The notes: a model not told the origin generated them from the sequence alone. A stretch of 64,000 nucleotides of DNA from Mortierella sp. BCC40632 (GCA_011634665.1 WAEK01000009.1:1665501-1729500); one strand, 5' to 3'. Shown: positions 28,599 to 40,780, counted from the first letter of the stretch. Numbers and translations: made by a program.

Positions 28599-31500
28599 AC
28601 CCCTTCTTACGCGACAAAAAACAGCATCATTTCCTACCGATCCTTACTTTATTAGATCTTGTAAGTGAAGATATATACCAAATCACGATCAGCAACTGCG
28701 CCATATAACATCACAAGTTTCATTCAGGAATAAATGCAAACCAGAAATGAACAACATAACTAATGTATATAAACTAAATTAGAATAATTATGTTGTGGCA
28801 ATGATTACAAATTAGAGTATGGAAAAGTAAATGATAAAATTGAGATTAAATATAGAAGATAAAATAAAAAAACTCGCTACTAACTAGAAAAGAAATTTTA
28901 AAAAATATAATCGAGGGTTACGATCAGACCATAACTTAGAGATTATAGTAAACTGTTTAAAAAAATAGATAAACAGTCAGATTAAAGTGAAAACCAGATG
29001 AAAAGAGAATAATTCAATAGAAATGAATATCAATTATAAATATAAAATAAAAAAATTAACAAAGGAATTTCATTTGTGAATAAATAAATAGATATTTAAA
29101 GTTGAATAGAATTATTATTAATAAATTCATCTGAATATGATCTATCACAATGAATAACTGGCTTACCCACGGGGCTCCGCTCGCGTAAGGAATGATCAGA
29201 TCTGTAACAAATTCAAAGTGAGTTCTAGGTTGGAAGTAGTTGAATCGTTAAGGGGATAATATTCTGAGTTTCTTGCTAGGATAGCGTCTTTCCTTTTATA
29301 GGAGGTATTCCTATATTTCCTAGGACTATTGGTGGTATCTCTTGCAAGATCTGTCATCACAGATAATACTTAAGTTAAATTTCGCGATGTTACTCGGTCA
29401 AAAATTTTGACCTAGTGAAGAAAAGCAACTTTTTAGTTCAAAGAATTGCTGAGAGGAGTACCACCCGCGATGAAAGCCAAGTTTGAAATCCAACGCGATG
29501 AAAGGAGTACCCCAAGCGATGAATGGTGACAGAAATATCATATGCAGTGTAAATGGGAGGTATTCCCATCCGGAATGAGAATGGGACACTTACTTTGGTC
29601 AAGGAATGGATGTGATACCACAGCTCCCGCTATAAATGTATCGTGAGATTCCATACATTATTAAAATGAAATCTAGATAGTGGTGTAACACATCGAAGCA
29701 TTGAGGTATCAAAAACTCTCTGTGTATGACATAGAGATTGAAATCATACAGATAATCTACACCTATTAGCCTTCGTGTATTTTCTTACTATTGGAGAGTA
29801 TTGAAAGATTTTAAAGTGGTGAAAGTGATATAAAGTAAGCGCACAATAGACTATCTTCTTTATACACTTTCTAACTCGAATAATGTCTCTTCATTGATGG
29901 CTGAATGGTCGTTGAAATAATTCTAGTGTATCAATTAAACAGTCAGACAGTGTATTTGACTGCCTCTCATATTGTTTATTAAATATTTTATTATGTCTTA
30001 GTTTTGGTGAGAATAGTCTAGAGTACTATATCAAATTGTTTGGGATATAAAAACTATTCGCGCAATTTTAAGGTCGATTACTAAACACTCAGTACACAGT
30101 TTTCTTTACCTTCGAGTTCAAAGTGATGTATCAGATAGGCAATTAATGAATGTTGTTTCATAAAATAATAAAATTAATTAATTCCACATGATGTACATAG
30201 GAGAATTCTTCCAAAGTGACTAAAATACTACACATAAAATCGTACATAGTCATAAAACATTTCAATAGTGGTACTAAACTCAAAGTCTGAATTAATTTGA
30301 TAAAAGTCGGAATACGTACCATTTAAGACCAAGAGTGTAGATACAGTTGCAGATAGTAAGGTAATCAATTAACTTATTGGTCTAATTCTTCACATATACT
30401 TGCAATAGAGTGTGAATTAATATGAAAGTAAACAACAATGCTCGTAACTGAATAATCTCTCGAAATAGTAGGGTGACATTACTTAGGATCAGGTAGATGA
30501 ATTTAAGAAATGGAAAATCATAGAAGAGAATCTCAAATTTGAAATTTGGTAGATGAGGAAGAGATATTTCAAATGCTTGTGAACGACAATAGCATGGCCA
30601 GAGACAGAGAAATCTAAATGAGTGAGATATGAAATGAAACATGCAGAAAGTGAACGAAATAATATAGAATAACTTAAATGAATAAGATGTTTAAATGAGT
30701 TTAGATTATTTGTGTGAGAAAAACAACATCCACTACATTATAGTCGCGGTCAAAAGAATGGTGAAATAAGAAAAGTTAGGAGTGGAGAAAAGGTTAGTGA
30801 AGCTGGGTGTGCGACAAATGGTTTGATTGCATAAACAGAAATACCGGTTTTCCATATACAAGTTGTACTGAATTCTATTCGAAATTTTGCGTGACGAGAG
30901 AATTTTGAATTTCCCCCTCTAAAAGGTGAACTAACCCAGAAGAATAAAAGTAAATATCTGTTTTTAATCAGCTCGTTAATTAAAACGGCAATTAACAAGG
31001 GGCGGAAATTTGATCTAAATATGAAAAATAGTGAAAGATGATATGTATCTTTACACTTAGTAATTATGCGTTTGTTAATTCACAAATCTGAGATGATCTA
31101 AAGAACTGAGACGAGTGAGAGATAAAACTTAAAAGTGGAACAAATTAAACTAGAGATTACGTGAAGTGGTAGATAGATACCTTAGATAAAGGTGAAAAAT
31201 TGTATGCAGAAATTGAAGTTGATTAAAGAAGTCAACGATAGCGACTGAATAAAGTTACCGGCCAGGATTCGCACAGGTATAAGTGACCCAAATTGAAATA
31301 TGTTGAGTTTATTGTTTTGTATTCTCATATTATTTGATATAAATATTTGCAAACTCATCAATAGAATACACAATCACACCTTGTTATTTAATCAAGTCTC
31401 TTAGTGGTTGATAGGTTAGTCATTGCGTTATAATGAAAAATATTGGTGATTTTTAATCAAACAAGGAGAAAGGAAGTCCGTGAAATATATATGAATTACA

Positions 31501-32900
31501 CATATCATCAATTCCCCTTTTCATATGATTTGGATCTCATTTCTCTATTAAAATTGATAAATAATTCCTTGCTTTGAAGAAGCTTCAAGCAAATGATTAA
31601 ATATGTTCTACGGAATTAAGAGTGGATAAAGTCAAAACAGATAAATTAATTAACTGTTTTGATATTAATTTGTGATTGATATAAGTAGTTACAAATTTGT
31701 ATTTACAGATTTTCTTTCATATTAATAAATTGAATAGTCATTTCGTCGTAATTGAATGTATCTGAGAGTTCATAATTCACAAAAAATGAATCGTTTACTT
31801 TGTAAAAGACGCAATGGAAAAAATATGATTGATTGAATATTTACAACAATTATTTATCAAATTCAAAAATATTGACATTCAGTACTTTTTTGTTATTTTC
31901 TACCTCTATTCATTACTATTTTTTAATAAATTATTAATTTAATAGTTTATTATTGGTAATTTATCCTATTACATAGATATTTCCACAAATTGTATCTCTA
32001 TATTTAGTATAATTTAAAAATTTCGCTTAATAACAATCCTTATTACTTTCTTATGTGAATATGGTCAACTATTTCGGGAATATTGTGGATTAATTTTTAA
32101 AGCAAGCGATCCATACTTTGTTACTATCATATTGGTTATTCACTCAGCAAGTTCTTTTCCTGAATTACTCAAAAATGGCAATTTTTGTTTACTATTTTTT
32201 CTATGATGTAAGTATTGTCGTAGAGAAGAAACTGATTTTTTTTTTAATTTTGGATTAGATATTCTTTGCATAGTGCAGCCTGGTTAATTTGTCTAACAAA
32301 TTAAATTTATGTTTTCGTTGGAATGTCTTGCAAGTAAGATCTATTTTGCATAAGCATCAAATCATGTCCGAAATGCAATAGATATGTTCAAATGTTTCTT
32401 TAGGTATTTCAATAATGAATAGAATCATATTGTTCCTATTGGAGATTACATAGTATACTAATAATGAATCAATTGGGATAGTTCGTTATTGGTTAAATTT
32501 TATTTGCAAGATTTATTAATTAAGTGAATAAAATCTCTTTCCTCACAGGTTGAATTAATGATGGAACAATGTCTGTTAATATTGATTTGATAAATTCTAT
32601 TTTATACTGATGTGGGTTCAGGAGAAGTTGGTGACTCCCAGTTTGAGAATAAGATACAATACCGACGAATACTACTGTATATTCTCAGTCACTGGCAGAC
32701 CAGTGGCCGGTGATGTGTTTAATCTTGCTATTAATATTGACCGAGAAATATAATTTTGCTATTTGGCCCTTTTGCTCCACCTTATCTATTTTTTTCTCGT
32801 TCTTGCGAAACACATTCGATAATGCTTAAGAATGTCTTAAGATTACCGATCGTTACTCAAAATGATGAGCTTCAAATCATTATCGCCCAAAGTAGCTTAG
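28599..32900. other. AT-rich, ORF-less island
   Basis: About 4.3 kb of strongly AT-rich sequence, unlike both neighbours. No ORF above 86 codons, no recognisable TE, tRNA or rRNA. A single GC-rich stretch lies at 29162-29190 (cttacccacggggctccgct). Short GCGATGAA-like repeats occur near 29470-29525. Composition changes abruptly near 28.6 and 32.9 kb. Confidence 0.75.
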
Positions 32901-33236
32901 CTTGAGCAAAATTAGTTACCATATGCATACTCTTCGCCCCTCACTCACACCTTCAGTCTTCCTGACGAATATAGCGACCACTCACCCAGAGCTTTCGACA
33001 GCTCTGAGTTGTTCCACAAACCGCAAGCAGATTCAGCAGCCAATACGGCAACCTCAACTGCTAGACTCAACAAACCTCTTCGAGAGTTCCCACGGAACCT
33101 AAATATGGTCTACACAGCACCTACGACTATTCAACATTGGGAGACTAACATGGACAGAGAAATGCATCTTGACCAACAACTGGGCCTACTTCCAGCCCAT
33201 ATCGGACTTCTTACATAGCCGATCGATTTCCAAGCA

Positions 33237-33674
33237 GTGGCAACTTTGGAAAGCTTCCCGGACATCAAGTGTAAAGACGACGAAGGCCTTCTCAATCCTC
33301 AATTCCGGGGAATATTTCCAGAATTATCTTTGGACTTTGTTCAAGAGAGAATCCTTTACTACCAGACTGAGCTACTGGCTAATTTCAATGAATACCGAGA
33401 ATTCCTCAACGACTTCTCGCATCGTATTGCCGACATTCGAGAAAACAATGTTCGACAAGCAGCTCGCCTACCGACAAAGGCCAAGGCCACAGAGCAACCT
33501 CCACTCCTCTCCAACGACGACCTTAAACAAGCTAGAGCGGAGAACGACAAACACGTTAGATTCTGGAAACCCTCAACATTTTACAAAAACAAAAATAAGT
33601 TCTCTAACAAAAAGAGTGGACCACCCCTCAAAGCTCCAAAGAAAAAACGAACACCACATCCACACAACAAATAA
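33237..33674 (+). pseudogene. DIRS-type Gag-like ORF
   Basis: 145-aa ORF starting MATLESFPDIKCKDD, with a polar helical region (NEYREFLNDFSHRIADI) and a Lys-rich C-terminus (KNKNKFSNKKSGPPLKAP). Assigned by its position just upstream of a DIRS-like RT; the protein itself is not distinctive. Confidence 0.5.
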
Positions 33675-33839
33675 CTGAAATGCCGGTTTGCAGCTGGTCT
33701 TTTTCTCGCGGCCGCCCCCAAACGAAACCGGGGAGGACAGCACGGCAAGAGCGAACGAGTTCCCACTAGGTGGTTGTGATCATGGAACGTTTAAGGATCC
33801 CATTCACCACAACTCCTCCAATAGCCTCCCGACACCCAG

Positions 33840-34159
33840 TCAGCCGAGGGTAGCGACTCACGAAATCCAAATCATCGAAGCAGAAATACTGGAACTTCTA
33901 AAATTACGAGCCATCTAAGAGGCCTTCTCGCCAGGTTTCTCCAGCAGACTGTTTACCATACCAAAGAAGACAGGAGACTTGAGACCAGTCCTCAACCTAA
34001 AACCGCTATACCAATTTGTTTAGCAACGTCATTCCAAGATGGAAACGGTCCGGTCCGTCTGCAGGATGTTACAAAAAAACGACTACCTTACGAGCATAGA
34101 CTTGGTCGACACCTTCTTACACATCTAATCAATTAACGAAGACCGGTTGGGCTCATCAT
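33840..34159 (+). pseudogene. DIRS-type reverse transcriptase, N-terminal part
   Basis: After IQIIEAEILELLKLRAI and an in-frame stop comes the RT start: FSSRLFTIPKKTGDLRPVLN, LKPLYQFV, SKMETVRSVCRML, NDYLTSIDLVDTFLHI. The pattern of RPVLDLRPLN, F.MET and LTSIDL.DAF is typical of DIRS/Ngaro tyrosine-recombinase retrotransposons and unlike Ty3. At least three stops. MITE-C interrupts it, and I cannot follow RT beyond 34687. Confidence 0.75.
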
Positions 34160-34525
34160 TAGTGTTTCCCATGAGTCGAGTTGAGTTGAGTTGGGAGTTC
34201 GACTCAACTCAACTCATGCACACATGAGTTGGGAAAAATCTGAACTCAACTCATGAGTCGAAAAGTTTGAACTCGACTCAACTCAACTCAACTCACGAGT
34301 TGAAAAGTTGAACTCATCTCATCTCAGGGCATCTACGCCCTGTAAGCGAGTCGACTCACTCCAACTTAACTCAACTCAACTCAACTCATAAGTTCATGAG
34401 TCGAAAAAAGCCTCGACTCAATTCAACTCATGTTACACGAGTCGGGAGAAAGTTTGAACTCAACTCAACTCATGAGTTGAGTTGAGTTGAGTCGGTGAGT
34501 TGGTGAGTTGAGTTGAAGAACACTA
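34160..34525 (+). mobile_element. GAGTT-rich MITE copy C
   Basis: 366 bp, same orientation as A. Perfect 8-bp duplication CTCATCAT: left copy 34152-34159, right copy 34679-34686, after a second MITE that inserted at its end. Confidence 0.92.
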
Positions 34526-34530
34526 CTCAT

Positions 34531-34675
34531 TAGTGTTTCTCAAAAACAGCCCGAGCCAAAAAAGTCAGTCCCACACAATGTAAATTTTCGATCCGAGTCG
34601 GGTGAGCTTTCACCGAGAAATTTTACATTGTGTGGGACTAGTTTATTTGGCTCGGGCTTTTTTTGAGAAACACTA
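34531..34675. mobile_element. Palindromic MITE hATm-2, copy 2
   Basis: 145 bp hairpin element like copy 1. Perfect 8-bp duplication CTACTCAT (34523-34530, 34676-34683). The first three bases of the left duplication are the last three of MITE-C, so it inserted across the end of MITE-C. Confidence 0.93.
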
Positions 34676-34686
34676 CTACTCATCAT

Positions 34687-35351
34687 GCATAACTGTAAAG
34701 CCACCAGGAGTCAGGATGGAACACTTAGGGGAGTCTTGATTTGCTTCAAGGCGCCAGGTTGGAATCCAATGACCATATTAATGGAGTATTCAGGGCCATT
34801 GATATCCTAGCAAAAAAAAATAAAAACGAAAAAAAACTATAGCGCTCAGTGCCATTTAGACTGCCTAACAAAATTTGGGCCGCTACTGCATGGGCGATTT
34901 TCGGGCCGGTGACGTCATGCAGTCGCTCGCGTCGGCTTCTTCAACCAGCTCCTTCTTCAATCAACTCCATCTTCAACCATTACCTCTTCTTCCTCTCTAC
35001 CTCTTCACTCAACCAATCGTTCATTCAGTCCCCCTCTCACATTACCTCCTCCCACTCCTCTCAATCTTTCTGTCCCTCACAGGGACATGCATGCACAAAG
35101 GCGCAATCGGCAAGTGATAAGCGAAAAGAAACCATTCTATTTTTTTTTTTTTTTTTTCTTTCTTTCTTTCTTTCTTTCTTTCTCCTTCTCGCTCTCTGTC
35201 TATTCTCTCTTTCTGTTGCACACTGCTCTACTACAGTTTTCCCCTTTTCCTCTTCTGCTTTTTTCTTCCGATTCCACACCTCTTGGTGGAGGATGCTCTC
35301 TGTTCTCTCCTCCCGCTTTTTTAGTTTTTATTACAGGTCACTTGATGGCGG
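34687..35351. other. Pyrimidine-rich non-coding stretch
   Basis: C/T-rich sequence with a T run and (CTTT)n microsatellite at about 35141-35183. It resembles a gene 5' region but I find no convincing CDS; the ORFs here are low-complexity. R3 interrupts it at the right. Confidence 0.5.
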
Positions 35352-35853
35352 TGTCGTGTAGTAACTGACACTGGTCGCAGTAGCTACGATTTTAGCCCTT
35401 TCCAAGAGGTGGACAACTTGTGGCTGCGGAGCCATCTGGTCTGCATGCCTCTCAATAGATCGTAGATGAATCAATACTTGAGCAGGCTCTTGTTTGCTCC
35501 TGGTCGTTTCTTTCTTTTGTTTTTGTTCCTTGTTGACTTTGAAAGTAAGATGCGTCCCCCTTTCCCCCTTTTTTTGTAGAAGCTTGATTTAGCTTTTTGT
35601 GCTGCCTTCCGCTCGTTTCATGCCATTGAAGAGCTCCTTGCGACCCGTTGGTAGCATGGCGCTTTTGATGTAAGACTCTTCTCGTTTCGTCCCCCCCTTT
35701 CATTCTTTCATTTCCTTCCTTCCTGGCTGTTGTTTCCCCACCTGAGCAATCCTATGACTCTCATTCATTGGCCCTCGACCAGATGACCGTCCCTTTGCCT
35801 CCCTCTCCCTTTGAGCATCCCCTGGTGTCTTTGGAACAAGGAGCTACAGCACA
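35352..35853 (+). mobile_element. R element R3
   Basis: 502 bp, forward (TGTCGTGTAGTAAC to CTACAGCACA). Flanks GCGG and ACGG match in three of four bases. The most diverged R copy. Confidence 0.85.
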
Positions 35854-36177
35854 ACGGGCGGGGGTGGGTGGAGGTGCTGTCTACTCTCTGTTGCGCTCCG
35901 CTGTTACTGTTTTCTCTTCTCCTCTTCCTTTTTCTTTTCTTTTTGCACCTCCTCACTTTTTGACGGTGATGGTGTGGTGTTGGGGGCGGTATTTCTCTCT
36001 CTCTCCTTCACTCAAACACCACACTCCTTCAGGTAACTCCTTCTAATCACTCCCCCTCTCTGCTTTGCACTTTTCACAATTCACTTTATTGGATACCTCT
36101 GTCTCCACCGTTGCTATTGTCATCCACCAGCTTTTTTTCTCCCTCCCTTCCTATTCTACCCATACACCATCTATTTA
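35854..36177. other. Pyrimidine-rich spacer between R3 and arm 2
   Basis: Continuation of the C/T-rich sequence left of R3. No gene seen. Confidence 0.45.
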
Positions 36178-36500
36178 ATGACGCACGTAACTGACACAGC
36201 CTAAAAAGGTATCGATGCCCAAATAAGGAAAATCTCTTAAGATGCCCCTTCTGAATCGACCCCATGTCCTCATCAAAGTGAATGACCAAATGCTCCTTTG
36301 AAAATGAATCACTTTCATCCATTAAAAGGTCGTTTTTCATTCATGAACCCTCGAGAAAAACTCGAAAATAGAATCCTATCCTTATTGCATAGGGCGTAGA
36401 TGGGTAGACTTTTTTTTTTATCATTTATTGAACATCCCAAAGAAGGTATCACAGACTTACAAAGAGTTCCTTCACCGAGTAGTCGGGTCCTCTCAAACAT
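36086..36500 (-). pseudogene. Unidentified exon-like ORFs (arm 2 copy)
   Basis: Two overlapping minus-strand frames, MFERTRLLGEGTLCKSVIPS (61 aa, from 36500) and MKNDLLMDESDSFSKEHLVI (84 aa, from 36340), form one protein stretch if an A-run difference near 36332 is allowed for. They match arm 1 at the protein level. The end (after about RASLNRW) runs past the repeat. No domain recognised. Confidence 0.35.
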
Positions 36501-37825
36501 CTCTAATCTGATTACTCAGAAACCTACTAAAGAGCCATAAACAAGGCTCACCTCTCCCTTGCCCTGGACTCATGTACGCTGGCATCGTTTCTTGAGAAAA
36601 GACCAGCTTATCTCATTCTGTAGATTATGTTCTTGCTCCTCAGCAAAAGAGGGCCATGCATCGCATGCCATCATAGCCTTGCAAAAGCACAAAAGGTCGA
36701 GAGGATCTGTCTAAATGAGGAAACTTCAGTCCATGTGCGTCAGAAATCTTCCCACGAGCAGTCTTCTGGCTGAGCACAGAATGCACTGTATTCTGTGACA
36801 GGTCATGGTACACCATGTGAGGTATGCCCCCTTTTTTTTTTTTTTTTTTTTTTATAGCACTCCTTTCCCTTTCCTTGACTCCACCTTTCTTTCTTTCTTC
36901 CATCCTCCAGCTCTAAACTCCTCCTCCTACTTTTTCTTATCCTCTCCTGCTTCCCTCCCTCCTCCTCCCTCTCAACAACCCCACCCTCATTCCCACAGCC
37001 GTCCCCTCGCCATCCTCATTCACCTTAGCATTATACATTCCAGCATTGCTCGCCATCCATCGTTTCAGCAAAGGCCTAATTATTTTTTCCTTTTTCCCGT
37101 AGTCGCCAGCAACCATACCCGTAAGAACCTACTGTACATGATATTTGTCTCTCTGTGTTTCCTTTTGTCTCTACTCTTTTTCTTATCCTCAATCTTTCAT
37201 TGACTTGAGCCAAGTTTCTTTTTCTTTTTTTTTTTTTTTTATTCAAAAAATAGAAAAAGCACCAGCTATTCTTCCTATGCATTGATAACAGAAATAAGGC
37301 AAGTGCATATGAGAGGCATCTAGGAGACCCAAGAGGTGTATGGTCTCCATTTCATTATCAACTGAACCATTTTGAGCGTAGTTCATTTCAACGTCTTCCT
37401 TGGTGTGTGCTCACCATTGACCTCGATAAGTTGGCTTTTTCTTTGCTTCTATTATTGCAGGAAGCGCATACATATGGCTCCTCAAAGGTACAGTCGTGGG
37501 AAGGTATGCTCTTTTTTTTTTTTTTTTTTTTTGTAGAGATGTATGTAGCAGTTGATGTAGCAGTTGCAGTATAAAGCGAAAGGTGGTCAGAGCAATTAAG
37601 TGGAGTTGTTGCAACAGAGAGACTGGGAGCAGCTCCATGAAAGAGGTTGTAGCTGCAGTGGGTTTGATGGCATCTGCGTAGAGAGAGCGTAGGAGCTTTT
37701 GATACTGCTGACTTTCAGTCATCAACATAAAAATGGCCAATTCCCCACACTCTTTCCCTCTCTCTCTCACACGAACATATTCATTCAATCTCTCTCTTCA
37801 TCTCTCTTCCATTCAAAGCTGCCTT
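36178..37825. repeat. Arm 2 of the long inverted duplication
   Basis: Reverse-complement match to 1-1825. On the plus strand it has GTATGC followed by long T runs ending in TAG at 36821-36859 and 37505-37535, similar to very short introns. One of these follows codons for MAPQRYSRGK (37472-37503). Confidence 0.8.
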
Positions 37826-38843
37826 TCACATGAATACATTGTCTTCCTCCCGTGAACCATTGAATTAGCTATTGTTGTTTGAAAAGAAACATAAAAGCCT
37901 AATGTTGATAGCATTATGGATTACGGAGACTACCCTTTTACCACTTCAATAAAGTGTGCCATCCCCACCTAAAATGAGAACCAACTTACTGGAGCTCCTT
38001 CTGAGCCAAGGATTAGAGAGCATTGGCCTCCATACACTACTTCAAAAAGCGAAAGGAATAGGAAACAAAAAAAAGGCTCCACCTTAATCATTGGAGTATC
38101 CATACACAAGCTCACTGATCTGCAAACCAACTCATACTCGGAAGTATCTCTGTGAAGAATCTACATTCCTGTGTACGACAGATTCAGCAGTAACTAATGG
38201 CTCCATGGTCTTCTTCAAGATAGAGCCCAACCTGGATAGAGTAGGGGTAAAAGTGATATTACATCCCTATCATACAGACACCTTTTCTCCTTTTCTTTTC
38301 TTTTCCCACGCAACACTTTTTTTTTTCTTTCACGTCTTCCCACGCACATTGCACATTTACAGAGATATTAACAACTGGAGTATGAAGCAACACTATTTGC
38401 CCTGTGTCTTTGCAATAATTGCCCCAGTTTGACTATGAGATGACTCAAACATCTCGAGTAAAACCAACTAAATGTGAGGTTTAATTACCTTCACACCCAC
38501 ACACACACAGAGAGAGAGACTTCAAGAAAGAGTGAAAAAAGAGAAAAGGAGATTAAACAACACACTATTAAGCCTAATCTCTCCTATTGTACTTATACTT
38601 TCTGTGTCCACTACTTCACTTTTGTCTCCACCGCCTTCTCCCTTCATCGCTTCATGCTACTCAAAAACAGAGGAGCATATGAAGAGCGATATGAGACAGA
38701 GTATGCCCTTTCACACTGTCCTTGCCTTCTGTTCTCCTCTCTACCATCCTATCCCCCTCTCTTTCTTTCCTCACCTCAAAGATATGTCCCTTTTTTTTTT
38801 TTTTTATCCTTGGTTCAATCAGCTAAGGTTTGATCTGCGAAGG
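37826..38843. other. Non-coding stretch, possible gene upstream region
   Basis: Mixed sequence turning pyrimidine-rich (38690-38815) with a T run at about 38790 just before the next ORF. No reliable gene. Confidence 0.4.
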
Positions 38844-39507
38844 ATGCCTCGAGCAAAATCACTCCAGCCAGGAGTACTCGCGATGACCCCGCTGCAATGT
38901 CCAACCTGTCCTTCTAGATCCAACAGAAATAGAAATAATATTGCAACTTTTCGAAGTGGTCGACGTCAGTATTGTCCCCTTTTCTCGGACTTGGAGTCCC
39001 TCCTCCTCCTCATGACCCCAGATCAGCAGACAATGACATCCAGCAATCAAGGCATGATAAACTTTTGCTCCATCACTATTTCTACCCGTGATGAAGAAGG
39101 AGTGATAATAAGCTCATTCAACCCATATATTTTTCAATTAAAAGAGCTATCCAGTTGGTTGGAACCATTTGAGTACAAAGATATCCCCTTTGTAAACCAT
39201 GAGGACCTGGTCGGTTTTGAAATACCTGAAGACGCTTCAGTATATCAATGCCATTGCTTCTCATGAACGACATGTATCCATTGCCTTTCCGACACATCTC
39301 TATGCTCTTGCAAAAAGATAAAATGGTGTACGGAGGGTCGAATGAGAGTATTACTTTGGAGTAGACTCCCAATTTGACGAGGATGCTCTACGCGAAGACT
39401 TTGAATACTGTATGACCAAGAATATGAGGAACAACATCAGGTCATTCTCCGTGACAATTCTTACAACAATGAAGGGAAATATTAAAAAAAAAAAAAAAAA
39501 AAATAGA
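38844..39507 (+). pseudogene. Unidentified host-like gene, broken copy 1
   Basis: From MPRAKSLQPGVLAMTPLQCP the frame reads CPTCPSRSNRN and NPYIFQLKELSSWLEPFEYK, then IPFVNHEDLVGFEIPED. It then shifts to a frame coding YINAIASHERHVSIAFPTHL and, after further breaks, FGVDSQFDEDALREDFEY and an Asp/Glu/Gln-rich end. The last two segments recur at 40780-40867 and 41330-41466, so they were coding. I do not recognise the family. Confidence 0.4.
39480..39502. repeat. Poly-A tract
   Basis: About 20 A followed by a tagacagacagacag microsatellite. Confidence 0.8.
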
Positions 39508-39641
39508 CAGACAGACAGAGATAAGATGCGATAGTCTATAGTAACGCCTGTCCGACTCTTTATCCCCATTACACCCGGCTTTTGTTGCCTTCCCTCCACG
39601 TCCCTTCAGAAAGTTAGAGTGAGAATAAAAGGAATGCTAGG

Positions 39642-39762
39642 ATAGAGAGAGAGAGAGAGAAAGAAAGAAAGAGAAAGGTAGTGAAAGAAAGAGTGAGAGA
39701 GAGAAAGAAAGAAAGAGAAAGGTAGTGAAAGAAAGAGTGAGAGAAAGAATAAGGAGAGATAG

Positions 39763-39808
<46 letters not shown>
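39642..39808. repeat. (GA)n / (GAAA)n microsatellite
   Basis: Purine-only run of GA and GAAA units with an internal duplicated block (about 39660 and 39705). Confidence 0.9.
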
Positions 39809-39811
<3 letters not shown>

Positions 39812-40172
39812 AGCGTGTGTCTAGGGAGATAGAGAGGATAGGGGCAAGGATTCGGTGGAGCATTAGTAAAGTACACCCAGTCACCCACTGTCTGCTTCAT
39901 TTAATCTTGCAGTTCGACTTGGGATCTATGGTGGGGAGACCCATATCAGAGGAGCAGGGCCCTGGGCACGTGCACATCACAGCAGCTACATTAGATATAG
40001 CCTCCTGTGGGACAGGAAACAGAGTAAATACTCAGCGTCCCTGAGACTAAGTGTCCAGGCATGTCTTTTTCTCACCGACTCACACTTTCCCTTTGCTCTT
40101 CGCCTTTGACTACCACGGTCATCCCTATCGAGGCGTTTCCTCACGGTAAGCTCATTCACATCACTCTTGCAG

Positions 40173-40210
<38 letters not shown>

Positions 40211-40780
40211 TTGAAAGAAGGAAAGAAGGAAAGACTACCAAAGGCGAGGAGTCGAGTGCCCGTGGCGAAGCCGCGGGCACTCTACTTGTTTTGAGGGACT
40301 CTTCTATGATTATCTATTGCAACTGCTCTTCCATCCGGTGCTCTCATCCTTTCCCCTTCATTCTTTTACTTAAACCCCTTTATGTCCCGCTGCTATTACC
40401 AAAAGCTATTCCTTTTGGATCTCTTTGGATCTCTTTTCATATTTACACTAACTCTATTGCAAGAATACGGAGAGCATCAGGACCACCCATAGGTTACCCG
40501 ACTATCTGCGTCTGCATCAACAATCTGGCCCCTAAAGGGAACATATTCAGCCTTTCTTCAGTATATTACAGCTTAGCACCACTATTGAATTGAGTAGAGA
40601 AGGTATATGATTAAAAGAAGAGTACTTAAGTCAGTCATCTGCTATTTTTTTTCACTACTTTGGTGCTACGTTTTTCAGCTTTTTTTTTGGCCTACTTCGC
40701 CACTACAAACGCCACTCTTCTTTTCACAATATCCACTATGCCTTGATCACGATTAGCCAAGCGGGAAGAACATGCCAGTG
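39809..40780. other. Non-coding stretch with poly-A run and hairpin
   Basis: Contains a poly-A run (about 40176-40208) and the GC-rich hairpin listed separately. No convincing gene; short ORFs are low-complexity or unsupported. Confidence 0.4.
40254..40282. other. GC-rich hairpin, 13-bp stem
   Basis: GAGTGCCCGTGGC and GCCGCGGGCACTC pair with one mismatch around a 3-base loop. It stands alone in AT-richer sequence, with no U tract typical of a terminator. Confidence 0.6.

Noticed and set aside
29162..29190. GC cluster in the AT-rich island as proof of mitochondrial origin
   Set aside because: No mitochondrial gene fragment, tRNA or rRNA is recognisable in 4.3 kb; composition alone is not enough.
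34849..35368. 170-aa ORF with Ser/Phe stretches as a host gene
   Set aside because: Low-complexity C/T-rich sequence and microsatellite, ending across the R3 border; no support for coding.
39606..39900. Ser/Leu/Phe-repeat ORFs on the minus strand
   Set aside because: Translation of a GA microsatellite.
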